A stretch of DNA of 64,000 nt, taken from Streptomyces hiroshimensis (GTDB lineage: Bacteria; Actinomycetota; Actinomycetes; Streptomycetales; Streptomycetaceae). Positions 51,785 to 60,000 of this stretch are shown here, one piece after another. Location of the stretch: contig NZ_BMUT01000002.1 of the NCBI RefSeq assembly GCF_014650335.1, forward strand, positions 635,301-699,300, given 5' to 3'. Under the pieces are notes generated by a model. That model searched no databases. It saw nothing but the letters and a program-made list of their open reading frames with translations, and was not told the origin of the DNA. The position numbers were made by a program, and so were the translations under genes. Every line of letters starts with the position of its first letter. Within the stretch, counting starts at the first letter, position 1.

Positions 51785-51861
51785 GGCTGTCCCGTTCTCA
51801 TGGTGACGGAAAGAGCTGGTGGAGAGATCCGCGCGGTGTGGCGTTGCGCTGTGACGTCATC

Positions 51862-51900
51862 ATGGCACCATAGATGGCGCCATCGCAAGCGGGATGGCGC
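51862..51900. promoter_or_regulatory. operator candidate for DUF4097-DrrAB-P450 operon
   Basis: ATGGCACCAT (51862-51871) and ATGGCGCCAT (51874-51883, perfect palindrome) are 12 bp apart; a third ATGGCGC follows at 51894. A separate TGACGTCA palindrome lies at 51852-51859. All are upstream of the operon's first gene. Confidence 0.6.
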
Positions 51901-51946
51901 AACCAGGGGTTCCGTGGCGTCACGGCCGTGGCGCATCAAACGGGAA

Positions 51947-51973
51947 AGCCCCAGGCCGGGGCGGCCTGGGGCT
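51947..51973. terminator. terminator hairpin
   Basis: AGCCCCAGGCC and GGCCTGGGGCT arms around GGGGC. Same stem as at 47706-47735. It ends the minus-strand lipoprotein gene; two GAAGGAACGGTCGG direct repeats follow (51977-52010). Confidence 0.8.
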
Positions 51974-52015
51974 CAGGAAGGAACGGTCGGGAAGGAACGG
52001 TCGGGGACGGACGCG

Positions 52016-52753
52016 TCAGGAGAGCGCGTCCTCGGTCGTGGACACCCAGTACGTGACGCGCAGTGAGCTGTCGATGTACACGCCCTTGGCCGGGAGGGCG
52101 GCCCTGGCCATCGCATCGCTGCCCTGGAAGCCGACTTCGAGGCTCCGTGCCGTGTAGCCGTCGCCACCGCTGCCGTCACCCGCGGAGAGGATCACCGCCG
52201 CGTAGCCCTTCCCGCCCGGCGGGAGCGAGGTGACCGCCTGCGGCTTGGAGTGCTCCATGACCGGCGGGACGGACTGGGCGCCCTCGAACTTCACGACGGG
52301 GTACCCCTTCAAGTCACACATCTCGGAGCCCGTGTTGGTGACGGTGAGGAGCATGTGGTTGAGCGGACGGGAGAGCGCCGCGGCGGCGACCTTGGTGTTG
52401 GCGGCGGTGCAGGGAACGCGGTTCTCCGGGGCGTACGGGTCGTGCGTCGCGCCGGTCCGCTGTGCGCCGTGCGGCGTGGCGCCGGTCGAGGAGCCGGCCG
52501 AGGGACCCTTCCCCGCGGTCGGCTTGCCCTGGGGCGCCTGCCCCGCCTGCGAGGGCGACGAGGACTCCGAGGGCGGGGCGCCCTCGCCCTGCTTGGAAGG
52601 CTGCGAGGAGGCGGCGCCCTCCTTGCGTACGCCCTCGCCCTCCCCGCTCTGACTGCACGCCGCCAGCGTGAGCGTGGCGAGCGCGACGGCCGCCAGGCCC
52701 GCGCCGGCGAACGGACGGGGGCGGGGGTGGGCTCGGCGGACGGAGGCACGCAT
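52016..52753 (-). CDS. DUF4232 lipoprotein
   Basis: A 245-residue secreted lipoprotein. Signal peptide with lipobox TLAAC (Cys33) is followed by a Ser/Gly/Pro-rich linker of about 75 residues and a C-terminal DUF4232 beta domain (about 115-240): two Cys (VPCTAANTK and EMCDLKGYP) probably pair, and LLTVTNTGSEMCDL and GSDAMARAALPAKGVYI are typical. Function of the family is unknown; most are exported. It is divergent from the transmembrane HTH gene (206 bp apart), which may indicate a shared control region. Confidence 0.85.
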   Translation of the reverse strand: MRASVRRAHPRPRPFAGAGLAAVALATLTLAACSQSGEGEGVRKEGAASSQPSKQGEGAPPSESSSPSQAGQAPQGKPTAGKGPSAGSSTGATPHGAQRTGATHDPYAPENRVPCTAANTKVAAAALSRPLNHMLLTVTNTGSEMCDLKGYPVVKFEGAQSVPPVMEHSKPQAVTSLPPGGKGYAAVILSAGDGSGGDGYTARSLEVGFQGSDAMARAALPAKGVYIDSSLRVTYWVSTTEDALS

Positions 52754-52959
52754 GGCTGATCTCTTTCGTCACGGGTGGGAAGCGGAGTGCCGTTCGACCG
52801 GATTGCGGGAGCGGCGTGCTTGGATGGCGAAAGCTTGTGCGGTAATGCGTCCCGGGCGCCAGGGCAACCGGCAGATCAGGGACGCCGGAACGTTCGCATA
52901 GGCTCTGACCTGCGGGAATGGTGATTCCCTGGAACGGGGACCTGGGATGGGGGAGTGAC

Positions 52960-54345
52960 GTGGGGGCGGGCGATCTCGCGGAGATGCTGCGGTCGCTGAA
53001 GGAGCGGTCGGGCCTGAGTTACGGGGTACTGGCCAAGCGACTGCACGTCAGTACGTCGACGCTGCACCGGTATTGCAGCGGGTCTGCCGTGCCGACGGAG
53101 TTCGCTCCGGTGGAGCGGCTGGCCCGGCTGTGCAAGGCCACGCCGGAAGAGCTGATGGAGGTTCACCGGCTGTGGATCGTCGCGGATGCGACGCGGGGGC
53201 GCAAGGTGTCGGCGGCGGCCGCTCCGGAAGCGGCGGCGGCTGAGCCCGCGCCTGCGGCTGCGGCTGTTGCTGAACCCGAGCCGGTGGCTGAGTCGATGGC
53301 CGAGCCGATGGCGCCACCGCTGGCTCCAGCGGGTGAGGGTGCGGCGCCACCGCGGCGCCGCCGCCCGCCCCGGAAGGCCGTCTTCGCCGCGTTGTCCGCC
53401 GTCGCCGCGGTCACGGTGCTGGGGTCCGCCGCGCTGGCCGTCGGCCTCGGCGGCGACTCGCCTGCGGCCGGTGGGGAACGGCCTGCCGGAGCGGCCTCAC
53501 CGGCGGGACCGGGTGCGCACGCAGCAGGGAAGCCCGGGAAGCCGGGCGCGGGCCCGAGCGGGATCCCCTCCTCCTCGGCGTCCGGGAACGGGAGCGAGAA
53601 CGGGAACGGAAAGAACGAGAAGGGGGAGGCCGGGGAGAAGGAGGGGGAGAAGGAAGGCGGCGAGCCCGCGGCGTCCCCGCCGCAGGACGGCTCCGCGTCC
53701 TCCGCCCCCGGAGGCAAGCCGCACGGCGGCGGCGCGGAGACCGGCACCCCCGTGACCGCGCACGTCCGCCCGTACGCCTTCGAGGACCCCTGCTCCCAGC
53801 GCTACCTGATCGACCGGGCCCCGGGCGACGTCACACCGCCCCCGCCGGAGCAGGACGCGCCGGGCTGGGTCTCCGCGCTGGGCGGCGTCGCGGCCGGCGG
53901 GCAGTTCATCGAGATCACCCTGCAGGGCACCGGCAAGGACACCGTCGTCCTCGAAGGGCTGCACGTCCGCGTACAGGGCACGAAGGCGCCGCTGCCCTGG
54001 AACAGCTACATCATGGGCGTCGGCTGCGGCGGGGACGTGTCGACGAAGTCCTTCGGCGTCGACCTCGACGCCGCCCGGCCCGCCGTCACCCCGAAGGCCG
54101 GGCAGCGCGACTTCCCGTACAAGGTGAGCGAGAACGACCCCGAGGTCTTCTACGTCAAGGCGACCGCCGCGCAGCGCGACGTGAAGTGGTACCTGGAGCT
54201 GCAGTGGTCCAGCGGCGGCCGGCGCGGGGTCCTCCGGCTCGACGACCGGGGCAGGCCCTTCCGCACCAGCGGAGCCGCGGGCAGGCCCGTCTACAAGCAG
54301 CCGCCGGGCTCGCCGCACGGGTGGGAGCCGGCCCCCGGGGCGTGA
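52960..54345 (+). CDS. membrane-spanning HTH protein with extracellular domain
   Basis: A 461-residue protein with three parts. Residues about 5-75 form an XRE-like HTH (LAEMLRSLKERSGLSYGVLAKRLHVSTSTLHRYCSGSAVPTEFAPVERLARLCKATPEEL). Residues about 130-155 form a single membrane helix (AVFAALSAVAAVTVLGSAALAVGLG) preceded by RRRRPPRK. Residues about 160-255 form a low-complexity extracellular linker, and about 265-461 a beta-rich domain with two Cys (EDPCSQRYL, GVGCGGDV). This is a one-component transmembrane regulator layout: DNA binding inside, sensing outside. GTG 52960 has GGAG six bases upstream. Divergent from a DUF4232 lipoprotein. Target and ligand unknown. Confidence 0.85.
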   Translation: MGAGDLAEMLRSLKERSGLSYGVLAKRLHVSTSTLHRYCSGSAVPTEFAPVERLARLCKATPEELMEVHRLWIVADATRGRKVSAAAAPEAAAAEPAPAAAAVAEPEPVAESMAEPMAPPLAPAGEGAAPPRRRRPPRKAVFAALSAVAAVTVLGSAALAVGLGGDSPAAGGERPAGAASPAGPGAHAAGKPGKPGAGPSGIPSSSASGNGSENGNGKNEKGEAGEKEGEKEGGEPAASPPQDGSASSAPGGKPHGGGAETGTPVTAHVRPYAFEDPCSQRYLIDRAPGDVTPPPPEQDAPGWVSALGGVAAGGQFIEITLQGTGKDTVVLEGLHVRVQGTKAPLPWNSYIMGVGCGGDVSTKSFGVDLDAARPAVTPKAGQRDFPYKVSENDPEVFYVKATAAQRDVKWYLELQWSSGGRRGVLRLDDRGRPFRTSGAAGRPVYKQPPGSPHGWEPAPGA

Positions 54346-54417
54346 TCCCTCAGGGGCCGCCTCAGGGGCCGGGGCCCGAGGCCCGGGGGCCGGGGTGTCC
54401 GGGCCCGGGGGCCCGTC

Positions 54418-54612
54418 CTACGCGTTCCCGCCGCCCTCGGCGGCGGCCTTGTCGTTCTTCGCCTTGCGCACGTAGTACCAGGCGATGTTGGACGAGACGC
54501 CGAGCATCAGGATCCAGACGATGCCGAGCCAGCTGCCCCGTGCGAAGGAGACGGCGGCCGCCGCGACCGACAGGACGCAGACGGCGAGGGCGTAGAGGGC
54601 GAGGCGGGGCAT
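54418..54612 (-). CDS. small two-helix membrane protein
   Basis: A 64-residue protein with two membrane helices (LALYALAVCVLSVAAAAVSF and WLGIVWILMLGVSSNIAWYYV) and a charged C-terminus (KAKNDKAAAEGGGNA). ATG 54612 is chosen because AGGAG lies nine bases upstream; an earlier ATG at 54660 would add 16 residues. The family is not recognised. It lies between the HTH gene and npdG, and a GC-rich inverted stretch (54360-54415) after the HTH gene may end both transcripts. Confidence 0.7.
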   Translation of the reverse strand: MPRLALYALAVCVLSVAAAAVSFARGSWLGIVWILMLGVSSNIAWYYVRKAKNDKAAAEGGGNA

Positions 54613-54708
54613 GGGGGACGGCTCCTGTCCGGGGGCGCATACGGTCACGATCCCGGCCATTGTCGCTCAGGTGCCGCGCGGGCGCGGCGTCCCCCCACCC
54701 GCCGCCGG

Positions 54709-55422
54709 TCAGACGTCCGTGACGCGCAGCCCGGCGTGGGCCTTGTAGCGGCGGTTCACCGAGATCAGGTTGGCGACGAGCGACTCCACCTGGTGGGCAT
54801 TGCGCAGCCGGCCCGCGAAGACGCCGCGCATGCCGGGGATGCGGCCCGCCAGGGCCTGCACGACGTCGGTGTCGGCACGCTTCTCGCCGAGCACCATCAC
54901 GTCGGTGTCGATCGCCTCGATCTCCGGGTCCTGCAGCAGCACGGCGGAGAGGTGGTGGAAGGCGGCGGTGACGCGCGAGTCCGGCAGCAGCGCGGCGGCC
55001 TGCTCGGCGGCGCTGCCCTCCTCCGGCTTGAGGGCGTAGGCGCCCTGCTTGTCGAAGCCGAGCGGGTTGACGCAGTCGACGACGAGCTTGCCGGCGAGCT
55101 CCTCGCGCAGCGCTTCGAGGGTCTTGGCGTGGCCGTCCCACGGCACGGCGACGATCACGATGTCGCTGCGCCGGGCGCACTCGGCGTTGTCGGCGCCCTC
55201 GATGCCGAGGCCCAGCTCGCCGGCGGCCGCCTGCGCGCGCTCCGCGGCCCGCGAACCGATGATCACCTGCTGGCCGGCCTTGGCCAGCCGGTAGGCGAGG
55301 CCGCGGCCCTGGTCGCCGGTGCCGCCGAGCACGCCGACCACGAGGCCGGAGACGTCGGGGAGCTCCCAAGGGTCCTTCAGCGGGGCCTTCTTCGCGTCCT
55401 GGGCAACATCAGAAGTAGTCAT
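54709..55422 (-). CDS. npdG: NADPH-dependent F420 reductase
   Basis: A 237-residue NADP-dependent enzyme that transfers hydride between NADPH and coenzyme F420. The Rossmann motif VVGVLGGTGDQGRGLAYRLAKAG carries the N-terminal NADP site; IGSRAAERA, VDCVNPLGFDK and AGRIPGMRGVFAGRLRNAHQVESLVANL are the family segments. It is about 25 residues longer at the N-terminus than archaeal Fno. ATG 55422 overlaps a TGACAG/CTGTCA inverted repeat. It supplies reduced F420 for F420-dependent enzymes, common in Streptomyces. Divergent from DUF2277. Confidence 0.9.
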   Translation of the reverse strand: MTTSDVAQDAKKAPLKDPWELPDVSGLVVGVLGGTGDQGRGLAYRLAKAGQQVIIGSRAAERAQAAAGELGLGIEGADNAECARRSDIVIVAVPWDGHAKTLEALREELAGKLVVDCVNPLGFDKQGAYALKPEEGSAAEQAAALLPDSRVTAAFHHLSAVLLQDPEIEAIDTDVMVLGEKRADTDVVQALAGRIPGMRGVFAGRLRNAHQVESLVANLISVNRRYKAHAGLRVTDV

Positions 55423-55438
55423 GACAGCGATACTGTCA
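55422..55438. promoter_or_regulatory. inverted repeat at npdG start
   Basis: TGACAG and CTGTCA arms around five bases, covering the npdG start codon and a CAGTAT -10-like box seven bases upstream. Operator role is a guess. Confidence 0.35.
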
Positions 55439-55485
55439 CGCCGCTGCCGGGCCCTCCCCGGAACCCGTCGGTGCACACTGGAGAC

Positions 55486-55704
55486 ATGTGCCGCAGCATC
55501 AAGACCCTGCGCCCGCCGATGATGCCCTCCGTCGAGGACGAGGACATCCGCGCCGCCGCCCTGCAGTACGTACGGAAGGTGTCGGGGTTCCACCACCCCG
55601 CCGCCCACAACCAGGCCGTGTTCGAGGAGGCTGTGGCCGCCGTGGCGGCGGCCACACAGCGGCTTCTGGACGGGCTGGAGGTGCGCGGCGCAGCGAAGCC
55701 GTAG
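55486..55704 (+). CDS. DUF2277 family protein
   Basis: A 72-residue protein matching DUF2277: MCRSIKTLRPP at the start, AALQYVRKVSGFHHPAAHNQAVFEEAVAAVAAATQRLL after. The helical, His-containing core has no known function, though the family is widespread. ATG 55486 has GGAG close upstream. It is divergent from npdG across 63 bp. Confidence 0.88.
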   Translation: MCRSIKTLRPPMMPSVEDEDIRAAALQYVRKVSGFHHPAAHNQAVFEEAVAAVAAATQRLLDGLEVRGAAKP

Positions 55705-55756
55705 CCGCCCGGCCGCCGGATCGGACGGCTCAGACGGATCGGACGGCTTAGACGGC

Positions 55757-56464
55757 TCAGACGGCGCAGGCGCCGTCCGCGCAGGCCTCGCCGGCTTCCG
55801 CCCCGGCCTCGGCTTCGGTCTTCGCCCCGGCCCCGGTCGCCTCCGCGACCTGCCGGAGGATGTCCAGGAAGGTGGCCGGGTCCTGGCCGCCCTGGACCGC
55901 CCACTGCCCCTCGAACACGAACGTCGGCACCGCGGTGACGCCCCGCTGCCGCGCCTCTTCGATCTCGTCCAGGACCTCGTCGTGCAGGTCGTCGCCGTCG
56001 AGGAAACCGGCGACGGGGTCGCGGTCCAGGCCCACGGTGACCGCGGCGTCCGTGAGGTGCTCGCGGTCGCCGATGTCGAGGCCCTCGCCGAAGTGGGCCT
56101 CCAGCAGCCGGCCCTTGAGCCGGGCCTGGGCGTCCGGCCCGTACTCGTCGAGGACGAAGCGCAGCAGCCGGTGGGCGAGGAGGGAGTTGTTCTCCACGAC
56201 GGTGTCGAAGTCGAAGGTGAGGCCCTCGTCCGCCCCCAGCCGCGTGATGTGGTCGTCCATGGCGACGGACTGCGGTCCGTACTTGGCGGCCAGCACCTCG
56301 CGGTGGGGGAGCGGCTCCTCGGGAGCGTGCGGGTCGAGCTGGAAGGGCCGGTAGACCACCTCGACGTCATCGGCACCGGGGAACGCGGCGAGCGCCTGCT
56401 CGAAGCGGCTCTTGCCGACGTGGCACCACGGGCACGCGATGTCGCTGTAGATCTCGACCTTCAC
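55757..56464 (-). CDS. DsbA family oxidoreductase (FrnE-like)
   Basis: A 235-residue cytoplasmic DsbA-fold protein. The N-terminus MKVEIYSDIACPWCHVGKSRFE has the CPWC redox motif, the thioredoxin fold continues through GVTAVPTFVFEGQWAVQGGQDP with cis-Pro, and the middle is the all-helical insert. FrnE homologues act in disulfide handling and oxidative stress; a role in polyketide biosynthesis is known only for FrnE itself. The C-terminal CADGACAV adds two Cys. ATG 56464 follows a TGATTG/CAATCA inverted repeat. A run of GACGG(A/C)TC(A/G) repeats lies just after the stop. Confidence 0.9.
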   Translation of the reverse strand: MKVEIYSDIACPWCHVGKSRFEQALAAFPGADDVEVVYRPFQLDPHAPEEPLPHREVLAAKYGPQSVAMDDHITRLGADEGLTFDFDTVVENNSLLAHRLLRFVLDEYGPDAQARLKGRLLEAHFGEGLDIGDREHLTDAAVTVGLDRDPVAGFLDGDDLHDEVLDEIEEARQRGVTAVPTFVFEGQWAVQGGQDPATFLDILRQVAEATGAGAKTEAEAGAEAGEACADGACAV

Positions 56465-56483
56465 TGCGGCTCACTCACTCCAC

Positions 56484-56505
56484 TGATTGCTTGAACGATC
56501 AATCA
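56484..56505. promoter_or_regulatory. inverted repeat upstream of DsbA gene
   Basis: TGATTG and CAATCA arms around ten bases containing TTGAACGATCAA, a near-palindrome itself. It lies 20 bp upstream of the ATG. MarR- or HxlR-type sites look like this. Confidence 0.45.
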
Positions 56506-56532
56506 ATGCTAACGCGAGCGGCGGGGATCCCG

Positions 56533-58116
56533 TCAGCCGACGAGCTGGATCTCGCCGTGGGTGCCGGAGGCGTCCGCGTCGGCGTAGTAGCTCAGGTTGC
56601 CGTCGGCCCAGCGGGCCAGGAGGTCCTCCTGCTTGCCCCCGCCGAAGGAACCGGCCATCAGCGGCTGGGCGTACTTCCAGGCGGAGCCCTGCGGGCGGAG
56701 GCTGATGCCGTCACGGAAGCCGCGGGCGTCCAGGCCGGGGAAGAGGTCGGTCCTGCCGTCCTTGCGGCGGACGATCACATCGTCCGCGTCCTTGCCGGTG
56801 AACCGGCCGGAGGTGATCTGCGCATCGACCCGGGTCTTGTCGGCCGAGGTCAGCCGGGTCTCCTTGGAGACGCCGTTGAGGCCGGCGTCCGCGTACATGG
56901 AGGTCGAACCGTCCGCCCACAGGACGACCAGGTCGTCGCGCCGGTACTTGTCGGTGTGGCGGCCGGCCGCGAGGGAACGGGCGTTCTTCCAGCTGTCGCG
57001 GTACGCCAGGGTCTTCTCGTAGCCGAAGCCGGACTCGTTGACCTCGCTGAAGGTCGACACTTTGCCGGAGCGCCAGCGGACGGCGAGCCCGCCGCCCCCG
57101 CCGGACTGGTTGACGCTGATGCCGGTGACGGCTTCGGCGTCCTTCCAGTAGCTGCCCTCGGGGGCGAGCTTGTGTTCCTTCAGGAAGGGGTACTTGGCGT
57201 CCTGCTGACCGGAACCCTCGAAGAGGCTGGCCGACCCGTCGGCCCAGACGACGAAGAGGTCCGAACGTTCCTCTCCGCTTGCGCGGCTGAAGTTGCCCGC
57301 GGTGACATGCACGGCGTCCTTCCAGTTCACCCGTGACAGGACGTTGCGGGAGGCGACGGCCTTGATCCACCCCGCGATGTCGTCCACACGGGTCTCGGAG
57401 GCGGTCCGGCGCTTCTCCGGCGCGTCGGTGCCGAAGCAACCCGCCTGGCCGCTCGTGCTGTGGATGGCGGCCAGCGCGGCGAAGCTGCCGTACTGCGCGA
57501 GGACGGGGCCGCCCGTATCGCCCTGGCACACGGCGGCGTCATCGGATTCTCCGGTGATGCTCACCGTGGTGCCGGTGGCGGGGCCGACCCTGAAATCGGC
57601 GTAGTGCAGATAGTCGGGGACCCACTCGTCCTTCGTCCGGCCGTAGCCGATCGCCTTCACGCGCTCGTTCTCCGCCGGAAGGCTGTTCGCGATATCGGCG
57701 ATCGGCCGGACACCGGTGACCGGCTTCGCCGGCCGTGCCATCACCAGGTCGCGGTCCTCCCGCGGCACGAGCTCGACGACGTCCACGACCGCGCCGGTGT
57801 CCTCGCGCCGGAGGTCCGTGCGGCCGATGGTGGCGGTCGTCTTCCCCTTCGGGGCGCCGGCGAGGATCTTGAACCCCTTCGCCGGGTCCTCGGCGAAGCA
57901 GCTGGCGGCGGTGATCAGCCACTCCTGCTGGACGAGAGTGCCGGAGCAGCTGCGCATGCCCTCGTCGATGTCGAGCTTCGCGGTGTAGGCGTACGTGCCG
58001 TCGGCGACCGGCTCGCCGGCGAGGGCGTGCGCGGGAGCGGCGGTCAGCAGGCTTGCCGCGGCGGCGGACGCGAGGAGCCCGGCCCCCCACGCGGCGCGCG
58101 GACGGTTTCCGGGCAA
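56533..58116 (-). CDS. secreted trypsin-fold protein with dead active site and repeat domain
   Basis: A 527-residue exported protein. Signal peptide: RPRAAWGAGLLASAAAASLLTAAPAHA. Residues about 33-245 form an S1 trypsin fold, but the His motif TAAHC reads ITAASCF (Ser72) and the Ser motif GDSGGP reads GDTGGP (Thr201); only the Asp (RDLVMARP) fits, so it should not be a protease. Residues about 255-527 form a beta-propeller-like domain of four VVWADGSxSLF / WADGSTSMYADAG repeats. TTG 58116 is the only in-frame start before the signal peptide; it follows the nadE terminator directly, which is odd, and a frameshift after the ATG at 58136 cannot be excluded. Role unknown; binding of peptides or wall polymers is possible. 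Confidence 0.75.
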   Translation of the reverse strand: MPGNRPRAAWGAGLLASAAAASLLTAAPAHALAGEPVADGTYAYTAKLDIDEGMRSCSGTLVQQEWLITAASCFAEDPAKGFKILAGAPKGKTTATIGRTDLRREDTGAVVDVVELVPREDRDLVMARPAKPVTGVRPIADIANSLPAENERVKAIGYGRTKDEWVPDYLHYADFRVGPATGTTVSITGESDDAAVCQGDTGGPVLAQYGSFAALAAIHSTSGQAGCFGTDAPEKRRTASETRVDDIAGWIKAVASRNVLSRVNWKDAVHVTAGNFSRASGEERSDLFVVWADGSASLFEGSGQQDAKYPFLKEHKLAPEGSYWKDAEAVTGISVNQSGGGGGLAVRWRSGKVSTFSEVNESGFGYEKTLAYRDSWKNARSLAAGRHTDKYRRDDLVVLWADGSTSMYADAGLNGVSKETRLTSADKTRVDAQITSGRFTGKDADDVIVRRKDGRTDLFPGLDARGFRDGISLRPQGSAWKYAQPLMAGSFGGGKQEDLLARWADGNLSYYADADASGTHGEIQLVG

Positions 58117-58121
58117 GACAA

Positions 58122-58151
58122 AGCCGGAGGAATCATTCGATTCCCCCGGCT
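58122..58151 (-). terminator. nadE terminator
   Basis: Arms AGCCGGAGGAATC and GATTCCCCCGGCT (13 bp, one mismatch) around ATTC, followed on the minus strand by TTTGTCTTG. It lies 34 bp past nadE and just before the pseudo-protease start. Confidence 0.7.
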
Positions 58152-58184
58152 CCGTGTGGTGGTCCTGCGGTGGTGGGCCCGGCG

Positions 58185-59939
58185 TCAGCCGGTCTCGCGC
58201 CAGCGGTTGGTGATCGGCAGGCGCCGGTCCTTGCCGAAGCCCTTCGCCGAGATCTTCGTGCCCGGCGGGTACTGGCGGCGCTTGTACTCCGCCGTGTCGA
58301 CCATCCGCAGGATGCGGGTGACCAGCTCCGCGTCGAAGCCCTCGGCGACGATCTCGGCGTGGCCGCGGTCGCGGTCGACGTAGAGCTCCAGGATGCGGTC
58401 GAGGACGTCGTAGTCCGGCAGGGAGTCCGTGTCCACCTGGCCCGGGCGGAGCTCGGCGCTCGGGGGCTTGGTGATGGAGTTCTCCGGGATGGGCGGGGTC
58501 TCGCCCCGGGACGCGGCGTCGGCGTTGCGCCACTTGGCGAGGCGGAAGATCCAGGTCTTGTAGACGTCCTTGATCGGCCCGTACGCGCCGACCGAGTCGC
58601 CGTAGAGCGTCGAGTACCCGCACGCCAGCTCGGACTTGTTGCCCGGCGCGAGGACGATGTGGCCCTCCTGGTTGGAGACGGCCATCAGCATCGTGCCGCG
58701 CAGCCGCGACTGCAGGTTCTCCTCGGCGAGGCCGGTCAGGCCCAGCGCGCCCATGTACGCGTCGAACATCGGCGCGATCGGGACGGTGCGGAAGTTCAGG
58801 CCGGTGCGGCGGGCGAGCTCCTCGGCGTCGGTGATGGAGTGCTCGGAGGAGTAGCGCGACGGCATGGCCACGCCGTACACGTTCTCCGCCCCGACCGCGT
58901 CGCAGGCGACGGCCGCGACGAGCGCGGAGTCGATGCCGCCGGACAGGCCGATGAGGACGCTGCGGAAGCCGTTCTTGGCGACGTACGCGCGCAGGCCCGT
59001 GACCAGGGCCTGGTAGACCTCGGCGTCGTCGCTCAGGTGCGGTGCCGTGCCGCCCGGCGTCTCCGGCTCGTACGGAGGGAGCGGGTCCGCGGAGAGGGTG
59101 ACGTGGTCGATGCGCAGGCCGTCGTCCACGACCCCGGACGGCGCCTCGGGGGCGGCGGCCGGCAGGTCGAGGTCGATCAGGACGCAGCCCTCCTCGAACT
59201 GCGGGGCCCGCGCGATCACCCCGCCGTCGCGGTCGACGACGATCGTGTCGCCGTCGAAGACCAGCTCGTCCTGGCCGCCGGTCATGGCCAGGTACGCGGT
59301 CGTGCAGCCGGCCTCCTGGGCGCGCTTGCGCACCAGCTCCAGGCGGGTGTCGTCCTTCTCCCGCTCGTACGGGGAGGCGTTGACCGACAGCAGCAGCCCG
59401 GCGCCCGCCGCGCGCGCCGCGGGCACCCGGCCGCCCTCCTGCCACAGGTCCTCGCAGATGGCGAGGGCCACGTCCACGCCGTGCACCCGGACCACCGGCA
59501 TCGTGTCGCCGGGCACGAAGTAGCGGAACTCGTCGAAGACGCCGTAGTTGGGCAGGTGGTGCTTGGCGAAGGACAGCGCGACCGCGCCGCGGTGCAGCAC
59601 GGCCGCGGCGTTGCGCGGGGCGCCCGCGGGGCGGCCGAAGCGCGGCCGCGCCTCCTCGCTGCGGTCCAGGTAGCCGACGAGCACCGGCAGCTCGCCGAGG
59701 CCCTCGTCGGCCAGGCGCGCGGCGAGGGCGGCCAGCGCGGCGCGCGAGGCCTCCACGAAGGAGCGGCGCAGGGCGAGGTCCTCGACGGGGTAGCCGGTCA
59801 GCGCCATCTCGGGGAACGCCACCAGGTGGGCGCCCTGTCCGGCGGAGTGCCGGGTCCAGTGGACGATCGACTCGGCGTTCCCGGCGAGATCGCCGACGCA
59901 GGAGTCGATCTGGTTCAGAGCGAGGCGAAGTTGAGGCAC
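58185..59939 (-). CDS. nadE: glutamine-dependent NAD synthetase
   Basis: A 584-residue two-domain enzyme making NAD from deamido-NAD. The N-terminal nitrilase-type glutaminase has Glu in FPEMALTGYP, Lys in FAKHHLPNYGVFDE and Cys in LAICEDLW; the C-terminal synthetase has the PP-loop IGLSGGIDSAL, YSSEHSITDAEELA and GNKSELACGYSTLYGD. The size is usual for the actinomycete form. GTG 59939 gives VPQLRLALNQIDS; a TACTCT box lies seven bases upstream, so the mRNA may be leaderless. It is followed by a terminator. Confidence 0.96.
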   Translation of the reverse strand: MPQLRLALNQIDSCVGDLAGNAESIVHWTRHSAGQGAHLVAFPEMALTGYPVEDLALRRSFVEASRAALAALAARLADEGLGELPVLVGYLDRSEEARPRFGRPAGAPRNAAAVLHRGAVALSFAKHHLPNYGVFDEFRYFVPGDTMPVVRVHGVDVALAICEDLWQEGGRVPAARAAGAGLLLSVNASPYEREKDDTRLELVRKRAQEAGCTTAYLAMTGGQDELVFDGDTIVVDRDGGVIARAPQFEEGCVLIDLDLPAAAPEAPSGVVDDGLRIDHVTLSADPLPPYEPETPGGTAPHLSDDAEVYQALVTGLRAYVAKNGFRSVLIGLSGGIDSALVAAVACDAVGAENVYGVAMPSRYSSEHSITDAEELARRTGLNFRTVPIAPMFDAYMGALGLTGLAEENLQSRLRGTMLMAVSNQEGHIVLAPGNKSELACGYSTLYGDSVGAYGPIKDVYKTWIFRLAKWRNADAASRGETPPIPENSITKPPSAELRPGQVDTDSLPDYDVLDRILELYVDRDRGHAEIVAEGFDAELVTRILRMVDTAEYKRRQYPPGTKISAKGFGKDRRLPITNRWRETG

Positions 59940-60000
59940 GCCGCCCAGAGTACTCGTCTATCTGACGCGATCTCTGAGCGGCGAGGTGCGCCGGCGGACG

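Noticed and set aside
53497..54318. Minus-strand frame opposite the transmembrane HTH gene
   Set aside because: Composition is that of an antisense shadow; the plus strand shows HTH, helix and domain in order.
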